Assembly: GCA_009782825.1 (NCBI GenBank)
Contig: WRII01000009.1
Coordinates: 1-63,053, forward strand
Source of the DNA: Peptococcaceae bacterium
GTDB taxonomy: Bacteria; Bacillota; Desulfitobacteriia; Desulfitobacteriales; Syntrophobotulaceae
DNA length: 63,053 nt
Reading direction: 5' to 3'
The notes beneath the pieces were generated by a model. The model worked only from the letters and a program-made list of their open reading frames with translations. It did no database searches and had not been told where the DNA came from. The stretch's first letter is position 1. Each line of letters begins with the position of its first letter. This document shows positions 1 to 7,940 of the stretch, in pieces. Both the position numbers and the translations under genes were made by a program.

Positions 1-92
1 CCCAATGTCACTGGATTCGGTGGCCCAATGTCACTGGATTCGGTGGCCCAATACTACCGGAAACCTTGGCCCAATAGTCTGGAATACGCACT
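1..92. repeat. Four tandem 23-bp units at the window edge
   Basis: Four consecutive 23-base units start with CCCAAT (at 1, 24, 47 and 70). The first two are identical and the last two have diverged in their second half. The array probably continues to the left of the window. Arrays of this kind occur at the ends of IS21-like elements, but no transposase is visible here, so that origin is only inferred. Confidence 0.75.
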
Positions 93-109
93 GAGAGGAG
101 ATGTTGAGT

Positions 110-295
110 TTGAAAAGATTTGAATATAAGGTGATATACACAAAAGTAGGTGCAATCACTAGCATTGAAAAACTTGAACAAAAATATACGAAGGAATTAA
201 ATGAACTCGGGGCGCAAGGATGGGAATTAGTAAATAGTGGAAGCTCTGGGTTGAGCAATATGATATCTTCTACCTTTAAGCGTGAAGTGAATTAG
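110..295 (+). CDS. DUF4177-type small protein
   Basis: A protein of about 61 residues that begins KRFEYKV and contains ELGAQGWELV, the hallmark of the DUF4177 family; it ends in FKREVN. The family's function is unknown. An ATG at 101 lies directly against the GAGAGGAG ribosome site (93-100). The TTG at 110 has normal 9-base spacing and gives the family's usual N-terminus, so I prefer it. The gene stands alone, between the 23-bp repeats and the peptide-leader relic. Confidence 0.65.
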   Translation: MKRFEYKVIYTKVGAITSIEKLEQKYTKELNELGAQGWELVNSGSSGLSNMISSTFKREVN

Positions 296-313
296 AACAG
301 GGCAGGTAATTAA

Positions 314-437
314 GCATGCCCAGCAGACGAAAATACAACCCATATAGAGTATGCTAGAAAAAAATGGGGCAACGCTTTTGGTAACGACTTTACGTTGGAT
401 GAAATCAACGAGTATAGTGATGCTTTGAAAGCTGTTT
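314..437 (+). pseudogene. Decayed Nif11-type leader, second half only
   Basis: Read in the frame after the TAA at 311, this stretch encodes GNDFTLDEINEYSDALKAV, which matches residues 40-58 of the intact leaders downstream. There is no start codon and the first half of the leader is lost. One base is missing or extra near 434-438. After that point the leader continues in the frame of the next gene (SQGELDAEALGHVAGG). The upstream half therefore cannot be translated into the DUF4003 protein without a frameshift. Confidence 0.65.
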
Positions 438-1517
438 ATGTCACAAGGAGAATTAGATGCTGAAGCGTTAGGTCATGTGGCTGGTGGTGACGCGTCTGCA
501 ACCATCATAGCGGGAGTTGATCTTAATTTCATGGAAAACAATATTCAAGACAAGTTATCTTTGTTTGTATCAAATACGCAGAGCATAAAAAAAGAGTTTC
601 GCTTACATGATGGTATGATGAAGAGAATGGTGGCGCTTTTGTATGCGCAGGAGAACAAGCCGGTTGACTGTGAAGCCATCTGGCGATGTTATTCTATGAT
701 AAAAAAAGACACTGGCGCTTTTTCCTCGTTCCGGGGAAATACGGCCTTGTGTATGGCGGCTCTGCTTTCGTTGTCACCTGACCCGCAGGGATTGTTTGAT
801 GCAACATTAAAGGTTCACGATTTATTAAGGAGTGTGAAACTTCGCACTTCCGATTTTCTTGTGATGGCAGCCTATGAGATTGCAACGCAGGCTGATTCCG
901 CTGGTTATTCGAATGCAGTGAACCGCACACGAGCTTTTTATGATAGTATGAAAGCCCGTCGTTTTCTCACTGCCGGATCGAGTGATTATGTTTTCGCTGC
1001 AATGTTGGGACTTTCGGATTTAGATGTTATGCGGGGAACAGATTACGTTGAACAGCTTCACGGCCGATTCAAGCATGAGTTTTCAAGCAAGAAAAGCGTT
1101 CAGACATTGTCGCAAGTTCTTGTACTGGGGGGGGCGGATGACAAAGCAGTGGAACATGTTCTAACATTGAGGGACGCATTTAAGACAGAGGGAATCAGGA
1201 TGGATAAATATTATACTCTGCCAACTTTGGGTGTTCTTTCCCTTCTGCCAACAGAACTTAACACAATTGTCCGGGACGTCGGAGAAACCCAAAAAACCCT
1301 GCAGGCACTAAAGGGGCTCGGTTCGCAAGAAATGCTTATATTCGCAGCAGCGATTGTTGCATGTGGACATGCAGAAAGCACAGAGAATAATGTTTTGGCA
1401 GCAACACTATCTACTAGCCTTACAAGCCTCATCAATATGATTATTGCACAGCAAGCCGCTATTGCAATAATCATGATGAGCACTGCTTCTTCTGTGACAG
1501 CGTCTTCAGGATCGTAA
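438..1517 (+). CDS. DUF4003 family protein with a fused double-Gly leader remnant
   Basis: The open frame gives 359 residues. Residues 1-17 are the tail of a Nif11-type leader ending in VAGG, followed by a short linker. From Met32 (ATG 531) the sequence is a full-length DUF4003-like protein of 328 residues, with recognisable segments such as FRGNTALCMAALLSL and DYVFAAMLGLSDLDV. The role of DUF4003 is unknown. No ribosome site precedes 438, and a weak GGGAG sits 13 bases before 531, so the native start is probably 531 and the leader was joined on by recombination. The C-terminal 40 residues are hydrophobic and Ala/Ser-rich. There is no obvious operon partner. Confidence 0.6.
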   Translation: MSQGELDAEALGHVAGGDASATIIAGVDLNFMENNIQDKLSLFVSNTQSIKKEFRLHDGMMKRMVALLYAQENKPVDCEAIWRCYSMIKKDTGAFSSFRGNTALCMAALLSLSPDPQGLFDATLKVHDLLRSVKLRTSDFLVMAAYEIATQADSAGYSNAVNRTRAFYDSMKARRFLTAGSSDYVFAAMLGLSDLDVMRGTDYVEQLHGRFKHEFSSKKSVQTLSQVLVLGGADDKAVEHVLTLRDAFKTEGIRMDKYYTLPTLGVLSLLPTELNTIVRDVGETQKTLQALKGLGSQEMLIFAAAIVACGHAESTENNVLAATLSTSLTSLINMIIAQQAAIAIIMMSTASSVTASSGS

Positions 1518-1661
1518 CTGATGTACTCTTATCACTCGATTAGTACCTTGTTTTCTATTACCAATGTTTTAACAAAAAGAGCATAGAAAGATTTGTCTCT
1601 TGCCGGAGCACTTGAATTTCGACAGGAGACATATTCGTGAGAAGCATAGACAAGTAACGAA

Positions 1662-1832
1662 GTGTCCATTAAACTGTCCTCAATGTTATTGTTCGCAATC
1701 GGTGGAAAAGACATTGATTTGCAAACAGCGTTATATATTGGCTTAAAGAACGCGCCGCAAAAGAGCGCAAAAAAATACATGATCTTGTGTAACACTTTAC
1801 CTTCTGACGTGTATATACAATTAGAAACCTAA
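1662..1832 (+). pseudogene. Relic coding segment, copy 1
   Basis: A GTG-initiated frame of 56 codons containing SSMLLFAIGGKDIDLQTALY. It aligns with the segment at 3353-3484 (LSMLLIAYSDKDIDVHSAVY) in both DNA and protein, so the two are copies of one lost gene. Neither has a ribosome site. I do not recognise the parent family. The rest of the 1518-1856 gap shows nothing else apart from the ribosome site of the next gene. Confidence 0.4.
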
Positions 1833-1856
1833 AATATACTTTTGGAGGGAAACGAA

Positions 1857-2162
1857 ATGTTAACACAAGAAAGAGCCGCTGTCCTTACAGAGATCCTGAA
1901 TGCTGACGAAGCACGCGCACAGACCCTTTTGGCCCTTGAGCCGGATGAAGCAGTGAAGCAAATCAATGCGCTAGGCAACGATTTTACGGTGGATGAACTT
2001 TGCGAGTACGGAGAAAAAATACAAGCTGCCTCCAAACAAGGCGAGTTGGATGCTGATTCTCTTGACAATGTGGCAGGTGGAGTATGGTGGCCTGCACTTC
2101 TTGGCGGAGCTGTTGTAGCTGGCGGAGCTGGTGTAGCATGGAAGCTATTAAGGAGAAAGTAA
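1857..2162 (+). CDS. Nif11-leader RiPP precursor, hydrophobic Gly-rich core
   Basis: 101 residues. Residues 1-75 form an acidic Nif11-type leader (GNDFTVDEL near 40-48, ending NVAGG), a family normally cut after Gly-Gly by a peptidase-containing ABC exporter. The 26-residue core starts VWWPALLGG, has several small-residue GxxxG-like spacings and ends KLLRRK, resembling a membrane-active bacteriocin. The start is the ATG at 1857 behind TTGGAGGGA. No modifying enzyme, peptidase or exporter lies in the window, so maturation must be encoded elsewhere or be absent. The core has no Cys and few Ser/Thr, which argues against lanthionine or thioether modification. Confidence 0.75.
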   Translation: MLTQERAAVLTEILNADEARAQTLLALEPDEAVKQINALGNDFTVDELCEYGEKIQAASKQGELDADSLDNVAGGVWWPALLGGAVVAGGAGVAWKLLRRK

Positions 2163-2247
2163 TTTAGTGGGCAAGCCAACTCTTCACAGGGTAAAGTCTA
2201 CATGGATTTTCATGGTCTATGCAATCAGAGTGTGATGTGTAAAAACA

Positions 2248-2306
2248 CAAGCAATGAGTATTGCGGTCACTGCATAATGTCAGATTCCGCAATACTCTGT
2301 TGCTTG
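2248..2306 (+). terminator. Long stem-loop between precursor genes
   Basis: CAAGCAATGAGTATTGCGG (2248-2266) pairs imperfectly with 2287-2306 around a 20-base loop. The same intergenic DNA recurs before the third precursor (about 2818-2880) with its left arm degraded. The stem may terminate the first gene or limit read-through to the second. It is not followed by a clear U tract, so a processing or attenuation role is equally possible. Confidence 0.45.
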
Positions 2307-2369
2307 GAACTTCAACTTGTATTTATTGAAAATCACAGTTAAACAATTTCCTTAGGGAGGAACTAAACA

Positions 2370-2684
2370 ATGTTGACACAAGAAAGAGCTGATATCCTTA
2401 CAGATATCTTGAATGCTGATGAAACGCGCGCGGAGGCCCTTTTAGACCTTGAGCCGGAAGAAGCTCTGAAGCAAATCAACGCGCTGGGCAATGATTTTAC
2501 GCTGGACGAACTTCACGAGTACGGAAAGGTATTGGAAGCTGCCTCCAAACAAGGCGAGTTGGACGCCGAATCTCTTGATGATGTGGCAGGCGGCGTCCAT
2601 CATGGTCATCACCGTCATCATCATCCCAGAGCTTGGGGTAATAGGGGCCACTGGGGTCCGAAGAGATCGCCCTGGCATAAATGA
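2370..2684 (+). CDS. Nif11-leader RiPP precursor, histidine-rich core
   Basis: 104 residues. The leader (1-75, ending DDVAGG) is about 85 percent identical by eye to that of the gene at 1857. The 29-residue core begins VHHGHHRHHHPRAW and contains nine histidines plus three Trp, several Arg/Lys and Gly, and no Cys, Ser-rich or Thr-rich stretch. Such a core would be expected to bind Ni, Zn or Cu. The ribosome site AGGGAGG precedes the ATG at the right distance. The contrast of a conserved leader with an unrelated core is typical of precursor families sharing one export route. Confidence 0.75.
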   Translation: MLTQERADILTDILNADETRAEALLDLEPEEALKQINALGNDFTLDELHEYGKVLEAASKQGELDAESLDDVAGGVHHGHHRHHHPRAWGNRGHWGPKRSPWHK

Positions 2685-2765
2685 TGAACTTAACAAGTAC
2701 GAAAAAGTATTGTAAGATGCTTCCATGCAATAAGCTGGATGCTGCTGATGTGGCAAATGGTGTTA
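2683..2765 (+). pseudogene. Broken Nif11-type leader relic
   Basis: Directly after the His-rich precursor the DNA reads DELNKYEKVL, then a stop, then DASMQ, then a stop and a frame change, and then KLDAADVANG. These pieces match residues 46-75 of the leader in order. This is the back half of another precursor gene, disabled by stops and indels. Confidence 0.6.
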
Positions 2766-2928
2766 CCATTTGCTTCTTTTCCGTTACACCTAGGCATTGG
2801 AGACATCAGGTGCAACAAGCATCAGAGACTGCAATCACTGCATAATGTCAGATCCCGCAATACCCTGTTGCTTGCGGCTCGCATTTGTTGTAAAATCACA
2901 ATTAGATAGTTTAGGAGGGAAAAACAAA

Positions 2929-3252
2929 ATGTTAACACAAGAAAGAGCAGATATCCTTTCGGCAATTCTGAATGCCAACGCAGTACATGCGCAGACCCTT
3001 TTGAGCATTGAACCGAGTGAAGCCTTGAGGCAAATCAATGCGTTGGGCAACGATTTTGAGCTGGATGAACTTAACGAGTACAGAAAAGCATTGCAAGTTG
3101 TTTCCACGCAAGGAGAGATAGACGCCGAAGCCCTTGATTATGTGGTAGGTGGTGCGCCTATTGCCAATCTGAATGTTCGCCCCTTGGCTTTTCCTGTGCA
3201 CTCACCGTCTCCCGCTATGCCTGGATATAGAAACACTTGGGGTGCTCGATAA
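2929..3252 (+). CDS. Nif11-leader RiPP precursor, proline-rich core
   Basis: 107 residues: a 75-residue leader ending YVVGG, then a 32-residue core rich in Pro, Ala and Asn (starts APIANLNVRPLAF, ends NTWGAR). The cleavage site is VVGG rather than VAGG. The ATG at 2929 follows TTAGGAGGG. Like its neighbours it lacks any modifying enzyme nearby. The 3' flank (CTCTTTACAGGGT) resembles the flank after the first precursor (CTCTTCACAGGGT), so the whole gene module was duplicated. Confidence 0.7.
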   Translation: MLTQERADILSAILNANAVHAQTLLSIEPSEALRQINALGNDFELDELNEYRKALQVVSTQGEIDAEALDYVVGGAPIANLNVRPLAFPVHSPSPAMPGYRNTWGAR

Positions 3253-3352
3253 ACAAACTCTTTACAGGGTTGGGCATACACAAACACACACAAACACAAT
3301 AATGCTGCAATGCTTCATGGGTTGAAACAATGAATATCGAAATAATGACAAA

Positions 3353-3484
3353 GTGCCCGCTGACTTGCTCTCAATGCTCCTGATCGCTTACAGCGATAAA
3401 GACATTGATGTGCATTCAGCGGTATATTGGCTTGAAGAAGACTTAGCAGCTTATAGTCTGCTACCATATCCGCCTAAATTGTGA
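3353..3484 (+). pseudogene. Relic coding segment, copy 2
   Basis: A 43-codon GTG frame (VPADLLSMLLIAYSDKDIDV and onward to PPKL) homologous to 1662-1832. No ribosome site is visible. Its position after a precursor gene mirrors copy 1, which lies just before one. The family is unrecognised. Confidence 0.4.
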
Positions 3485-3609
3485 TATAATATATATGATA
3501 TGAGTTTTTTCTACAGATAATGGCCACAGGGTATGCCCTGTAAGGCACAAGCAGAACAGGGCTGGAGGGTTCGAACAGGCTCATATACATACGTTTGAGG
3601 AGGTATAAT
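3485..3609 (+). promoter_or_regulatory. Probable leader region of the [16 protein letters not shown]
   Basis: TATAAT at 3485-3490 is a good -10 box without a convincing -35. A small hairpin, ACAGGG-TATG-CCCTGT (3526-3541), follows in the presumed transcript. GAGGAGG (3597-3603) is the ribosome site of the STAS gene. Confidence 0.35.
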
Positions 3610-3969
3610 GTGGTAAGAAAAATTACAGGAGACACACTGGCCATTGTGGACAATAATGGTGAAACCGTTCTGACGATTCAGGTAACATGCACAGGCGATG
3701 TGACAACGGTTGCCGTTTCAGGCAGCATAACCCACGATGTCGCGCCGGATTTCGAGGATGAATTGATGTCCATTTTGACTGCGGGACGTGATGTTGCCGT
3801 TGATTTTACATCACTTGAACATATCTCGGCTCCTGTGTTGAAGACTCTGCTGGCAGTCCAGAAACTTGTGGACGAAAAACGATATAAGTTTTATATTCAA
3901 AACATTTCCGATTCAGTCAGGAAGATCTTCGAAGAAACAGGGTTTATTGATTTGCTTGAAATTCGCTGA
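3610..3969 (+). CDS. STAS-domain protein (anti-sigma-factor-antagonist type)
   Basis: 119 residues from GTG 3610, which lies six bases after GAGGAGG; an in-frame TTG at 3595 overlaps that site and is not credible. The C-terminal 85 residues fit a STAS fold: a beta strand VTTVAVSGSI, then VDFTSLEHISAPVLKTLL, where the Ser of ISAP sits where SpoIIAA-type proteins are phosphorylated. STAS antagonists are controlled by Ser/Thr kinases and PP2C phosphatases, both of which follow in this operon, so it could be a substrate. No SpoIIAB-like kinase or sigma factor is visible. The gap to the TIR gene is 22 bases. Confidence 0.7.
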   Translation: MVRKITGDTLAIVDNNGETVLTIQVTCTGDVTTVAVSGSITHDVAPDFEDELMSILTAGRDVAVDFTSLEHISAPVLKTLLAVQKLVDEKRYKFYIQNISDSVRKIFEETGFIDLLEIR

Positions 3970-3991
3970 TGCGTGTGGGGGTGAACATTTT

Positions 3992-5056
3992 ATGAAGAAA
4001 ATTAGAAGTACAGCAAAACCATATGATGGCGGCAGCCCATTCATCTTTGTAAGCTACAGCCACAAAGACAGCCGCTATGTGTATCCTATAATTGAGTATC
4101 TGGCGCGTGACGGGTTCCGAATCTGGTACGATGAGGGCATAAGCCCCAGCAGTGAGTGGAACGAAGTCATCGCAAATCACATGAACAAAGCCAGCGTATG
4201 TATTGCGTTCATTTCGGAGAACGCCGCAGCGTCACACAACTGCAGACGGGAGATTAGCTATGCGCTCTTGAAAAACAAGCCCCTTTTATCAATATTTTTA
4301 GAAGAGACAACGCTCACGCCCGGGATGGAGATGCAACTCTCCGCAAACCAATGTATGTCTATAGATACATATGCAAATATGAATAAATTTCTGGAAGCTA
4401 TTGTAGAGGCGTCGGTATTAAAACCTTGTCAGGGAGCGACGAATGTTGCTATAGAAGTGCATTCTTCCTCTTATTATGAACAACAGGAAGAGGAGGAGCC
4501 CGCCCCTCAGCCTGTTGCCGACATTAGTGATGATTGGTTCGCCGCTCAGGAGTTCGTCCCGCAGGAGAAAAAACCAGTCGCTGCCCAAGAGAGAAAATCG
4601 GTTGCCCAAGAAAGACAATTACCAAGACAGAACTTCGCCGCCCCGGAGAGAGAATTGCCAAGACAGCAATTCGCCGCCCCGGAGAGAGAACTGCCGAGGC
4701 AGGAGTTCGTCGCTCCGGAGAGAAACCCGGTGGAGTATGTTTTAATCCGGCAGGCAACCAGAGAATTGATTGCCCTAGACAAAGGATATCTCTCCGTTGG
4801 ACGAACGACAGACGGGACAAAAAGCAAATATGCTATTTCCAATAACCACGAGATCAGCAGAAAACATTTTGTGATCCAAGAGCGAAACGGCGGCTACTTC
4901 ATTATGGACTGCGAATCAAAAAACCATACTTACCTCAACGGGATTGCGCTGCCGCCTAACGAACCGGCAAAACTGAATAATGGAGACGAAATCTGTATCA
5001 GCAAAGAAAAATTTGTTTTTCGAGTCAAACCAGCCGGAGGTGACCGGCTGGCATGA
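3992..5056 (+). CDS. TIR-FHA [17 protein letters not shown]
   Basis: 354 residues from ATG 3992, after GGGGGTGA. Residues 15-125 are a TIR_2-type domain (FIFVSYSHKDS; GFRIWYDEGI; S81-x-x-C84-x-x-E87), with Glu87 in the place of the catalytic Glu of NAD-cleaving TIRs. Residues 160-245 are an acidic, then Pro/Gln-rich linker with three 12-residue repeats. Residues 248-345 are an FHA phosphothreonine-binding domain (G270-R271, S289-R-K-H292, N311-x-T, N316-G317). No membrane segment is seen. Its stop overlaps the PP2C start by four bases, so the two are translationally coupled. A TIR enzyme or scaffold gated by kinase-dependent phosphopeptide binding is an inference; NADase activity is not proven. 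Confidence 0.8.
   Translation: MKKIRSTAKPYDGGSPFIFVSYSHKDSRYVYPIIEYLARDGFRIWYDEGISPSSEWNEVIANHMNKASVCIAFISENAAASHNCRREISYALLKNKPLLSIFLEETTLTPGMEMQLSANQCMSIDTYANMNKFLEAIVEASVLKPCQGATNVAIEVHSSSYYEQQEEEEPAPQPVADISDDWFAAQEFVPQEKKPVAAQERKSVAQERQLPRQNFAAPERELPRQQFAAPERELPRQEFVAPERNPVEYVLIRQATRELIALDKGYLSVGRTTDGTKSKYAISNNHEISRKHFVIQERNGGYFIMDCESKNHTYLNGIALPPNEPAKLNNGDEICISKEKFVFRVKPAGGDRLA
4616..4723 (+). repeat. Three 36-bp in-frame repeats in the TIR-FHA linker
   Basis: Each copy encodes (Q/E)LPRQxFxAPER. The copies are in frame and near identical, so the linker length is likely to vary between strains. Confidence 0.8.
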
Positions 5057-5769
5057 ACATCAGCGTCGCTTCGTATTCCTCGAAGGGCAGCCGTGCCCGT
5101 AACGAAGATAACATTTCATTATTAGCCGAGAACCGCGGCGGTATGATCGCCGTTGTCGCGGATGGGCTTGGCGGAGAGGGAAATGGGGATGCCGCGTCGC
5201 TGACAACAATCAAAACAATGAACGCGCGATTGTCGGGAAGCGAGACAACGACGGAAAATGTAGAAAAAGCCATAATCAGCGCCAATGATGAGATTATCAA
5301 GCTGCAGGACAAGGATAATAAAATGAAAAGCACCATTGCCGTCTTGTGTCTGAACGGGACTCGCGCAGTTGCGGCAACCGTAGGAGATACGCGGATCTAT
5401 CAATTCAGAAGAGGAAAAGTTCTCTATCAATCAACCGATCACAGCGTTTCACAGATGTCTGTAAGCGTAGGCGAAATCAACGCGGATAAAATCCGCGGAC
5501 ACGTTGACCGTCATAGACTCACGCGTTCGCTGGGATCGCGGAAAACGGTGGAAGCAGATTTAACCGAGCTTGTTTCGGGATCGGGGGACGCGTTTCTTCT
5601 GTGCAGCGACGGATTTTGGGAGCTTATCCTGGAGGAGGAAATGTCCGAGGACTTGGGAGCGTCAAAAAGCGCGGACGAGTGGCTTAATAAAATGCGTGAC
5701 CGGATAGAGTCGCGGATTTCGCCAACAGGGGATAACCATTCAGCGATTGCGATCATTGTGGAAGTGTAA
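5053..5769 (+). CDS. PP2C-family Ser/Thr protein phosphatase 1
   Basis: 238 residues. The PP2C metal-binding motifs are all present: E18-D19 in NEDN, D37-G38 in VADGLGG, D186-G in CSDGFWE and D227-N in GDNHSAI. It is a stand-alone catalytic domain of PrpC/Stp size with no membrane segment. The ATG lies in an ATGA overlap with the TIR-FHA gene and has GGAGGTGA upstream. It should reverse phosphorylation by the neighbouring kinases. It is about 80 percent identical by eye to the PP2C at 7212. Confidence 0.9.
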   Translation: MNISVASYSSKGSRARNEDNISLLAENRGGMIAVVADGLGGEGNGDAASLTTIKTMNARLSGSETTTENVEKAIISANDEIIKLQDKDNKMKSTIAVLCLNGTRAVAATVGDTRIYQFRRGKVLYQSTDHSVSQMSVSVGEINADKIRGHVDRHRLTRSLGSRKTVEADLTELVSGSGDAFLLCSDGFWELILEEEMSEDLGASKSADEWLNKMRDRIESRISPTGDNHSAIAIIVEV

Positions 5770-5808
5770 AGTTAAGGGGGAAAGATCTGATAAGGGGGGA
5801 AGGCTGAC

Positions 5809-7143
5809 ATGAATACAACACACTGTCTCAAATGTATGCAAAAACTACGGGCTGGGAAATGCCCGGACTGCACCAATACCGCAAAGATACAAGACCCGCG
5901 CCACCTCAAGCCGGGTACGGTTCTGAAAGAAAAATATCTAACAGGATATTCGATTGGCGCGGGAGGATTCGGGATCACCTATATTGGGCGCGACCTTGTC
6001 CTTGACACGCGCATTGCGATCAAGGAATATTATCCAAGCCAATTCAGCGTTCGAAACGCTGCCTTGTCAGCGGATGTGACTGTCACAGGCGCAGCAACGG
6101 TAACATCCGGCAAATGGAATTCTTACGAAAAAAGCAAAGAACGGTTTCTGACTGAAGCGCGTATCCTTGCCCGCTTTGAGAAGGATGATGGGATCGTCAA
6201 TGTAAAAGATTTCTTCGAAGCGAACAATACGGCGTATATTGTTATGGAATACATAGACGGTCTGACATTAAAGGAACACTTGGAACAGCACGGTGCCTTC
6301 AAGGTTGAGGATATCGTCGCAAAAATGCGTCCTGTTATGGAATCCTTGGCCCGAGTCCATGAGCAAGGGCTGCTGCATCGCGACATAAGCCCTGACAACA
6401 TTAAAATGCCCACCGAAGGCAATTTAAAATTATTGGATTTCGGCGCCGCCCGTTTTGTTTCCGCTGATTTGGACAAATCCATAACAAACATGACAAAAGC
6501 AGGATACGCGCCGGAAGAACAGTATCGCAGCGGCGGTGATCTGGGACCGTGGTCAGATATATACGCTCTGTGCGCCACAATCTATAAATGTATCACCGGC
6601 ATAACCCCCTCTGACGCGCCACAGAGGCTGCATAACAAGACGCGCAATAGACAAGACATCGCAGTTCCCTCCGAACTTGGCGTTGCGATTAAACCGGCGC
6701 TGGAAGCCGCAATATTGAAAGGGATGTCCGTTCTTCAAGAAGAACGGTATCAAAGCATTTCCGAGTTGCTCGCCAGTGAGGTCTGGTTCGGCGCAAAGAA
6801 GAAAAAACCAGACTATGTTTTAGTCCGGCAGTCGAACAAAGAAGTGATTGCGCTGAATAAAAATGGACTATCCGTGGGACGGATTGCAGACAGTGCACAA
6901 AGCAACTATATAATTTCGAATAACCATGAGATCAGCAGGAAACATTTTGTGATCACAGAGCAGAACGGCAGCTATTGGGTTATGGACTGCGGGTCAAAAA
7001 ACGGAACCTTCCTCAACGCCAATGCCCTGTCGCCTAACGAACCGGCAAAACTGAGCGACGAAGATGAAATCCGTATCAGTGTAGAGAGATTTGTTTTTCA
7101 AACCAAACCGACCGGAGGGGATCCTCATCCCATCACAAGGTAG
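5809..7143 (+). CDS. Soluble Ser/Thr kinase with zinc ribbon and C-terminal FHA domain
   Basis: 444 residues. Residues 1-25 form a short zinc ribbon (C6-x2-C9 and C18-x2-C21). The kinase domain spans about 44-322: glycine loop G50-A-G-G-F-G, Lys72, H190-R-D-I-S-P-D-N197 and D210-F-G. At residue 323 the sequence jumps to an FHA domain (336-432) that is nearly the same as that of the TIR-FHA protein. There is no transmembrane segment. The fusion point replaces the membrane tail found in the paralogue at 8013. The ribosome site is AAGGGGGGAAGG. It likely phosphorylates Thr residues recognised by the two FHA domains. Confidence 0.9.
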   Translation: MNTTHCLKCMQKLRAGKCPDCTNTAKIQDPRHLKPGTVLKEKYLTGYSIGAGGFGITYIGRDLVLDTRIAIKEYYPSQFSVRNAALSADVTVTGAATVTSGKWNSYEKSKERFLTEARILARFEKDDGIVNVKDFFEANNTAYIVMEYIDGLTLKEHLEQHGAFKVEDIVAKMRPVMESLARVHEQGLLHRDISPDNIKMPTEGNLKLLDFGAARFVSADLDKSITNMTKAGYAPEEQYRSGGDLGPWSDIYALCATIYKCITGITPSDAPQRLHNKTRNRQDIAVPSELGVAIKPALEAAILKGMSVLQEERYQSISELLASEVWFGAKKKKPDYVLVRQSNKEVIALNKNGLSVGRIADSAQSNYIISNNHEISRKHFVITEQNGSYWVMDCGSKNGTFLNANALSPNEPAKLSDEDEIRISVERFVFQTKPTGGDPHPITR

Positions 7144-7211
7144 ACATCACAAAGGTAAGCATACCAAGGTAGACATAACAAAACCAACCCAACCGGAGGT
7201 GACCGGCCGGT

Positions 7212-7940
7212 ATGACGATCAGCGCCGCTTCTTATTCATCCAAGGGCAACCGCTCCCGTAACGAAGATCAACTTTCATTATTAGAGAACAGCGGCGGCAT
7301 TATCGCCGCTGTAGCGGATGGGCTTGGCGGAGAGGGAAATGGTGATATAGCATCGCTGATAGCAATCCAGACAATTAACGCGCGGCTGCTTGGCAATCAT
7401 ACAACGATGGAAAAGATGGAAAAAGCCATCATCAGCGCAAATGAAGAAATTATCAAGATGCATGACAACGACAACAGAATGAAGAGTACTGTTGCCGTCT
7501 TGTGTCTGGGTGGCACTCGCGCAATTGCGGCAACTGTTGGAGACACGCGGATATATCAGTTCAGAAAAGGGAAAGTCATCTATCAGTCAACCGACCACAG
7601 CGTTTCGCAGATGTCCGTAAGTGTTGGAAAAATCAACGCGGATAAAATCCGCGGACACGTTGACCGTCATAGACTCACACGTTCCCTGGGATCGCGGAAA
7701 ACAGTTGAAGCAGATTTAGCCGAGTTGATTTTGTTCTTGATGGACGCTTTTCTTCTGTGCAGCGATGGGTTTTGGGAACTTGTTCTTGAGGAGGAAATGG
7801 CTGAGGATTTGAGGACATCAAAAAACGCGGAGGAGTGGCTTAATAAAATGCGTGGCCGGATAGAGTCGCGGATTTCGCCAACGGGGGATAACCATTCGGC
7901 GATTGCGATCATTATGACGGAAAAGGATGACTCAATTTAA
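7212..7940 (+). CDS. PP2C-family Ser/Thr protein phosphatase 2
   Basis: 242 residues, a close paralogue of the phosphatase at 5053 with all metal-ligand motifs kept (NEDQ, VADGLGG, CSDGFWE, GDNHSAI). Two differences stand out. A local change turns VSGSGDAF into ILFLMDAF just before the CSDG motif. The C-terminus is extended by MTEKDDSI, encoded by the first copy of a 28-bp repeat. The start ATG follows GGAGGTGACC, the same upstream context as copy 1, as expected for a duplication that carried the FHA 3' end with it. Confidence 0.88.
   Translation: MTISAASYSSKGNRSRNEDQLSLLENSGGIIAAVADGLGGEGNGDIASLIAIQTINARLLGNHTTMEKMEKAIISANEEIIKMHDNDNRMKSTVAVLCLGGTRAIAATVGDTRIYQFRKGKVIYQSTDHSVSQMSVSVGKINADKIRGHVDRHRLTRSLGSRKTVEADLAELILFLMDAFLLCSDGFWELVLEEEMAEDLRTSKNAEEWLNKMRGRIESRISPTGDNHSAIAIIMTEKDDSI

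Noticed and set aside
3595-3609. TTG 3595 as start of the STAS gene
   Set aside because: It overlaps the GAGGAGG ribosome site that serves GTG 3610.
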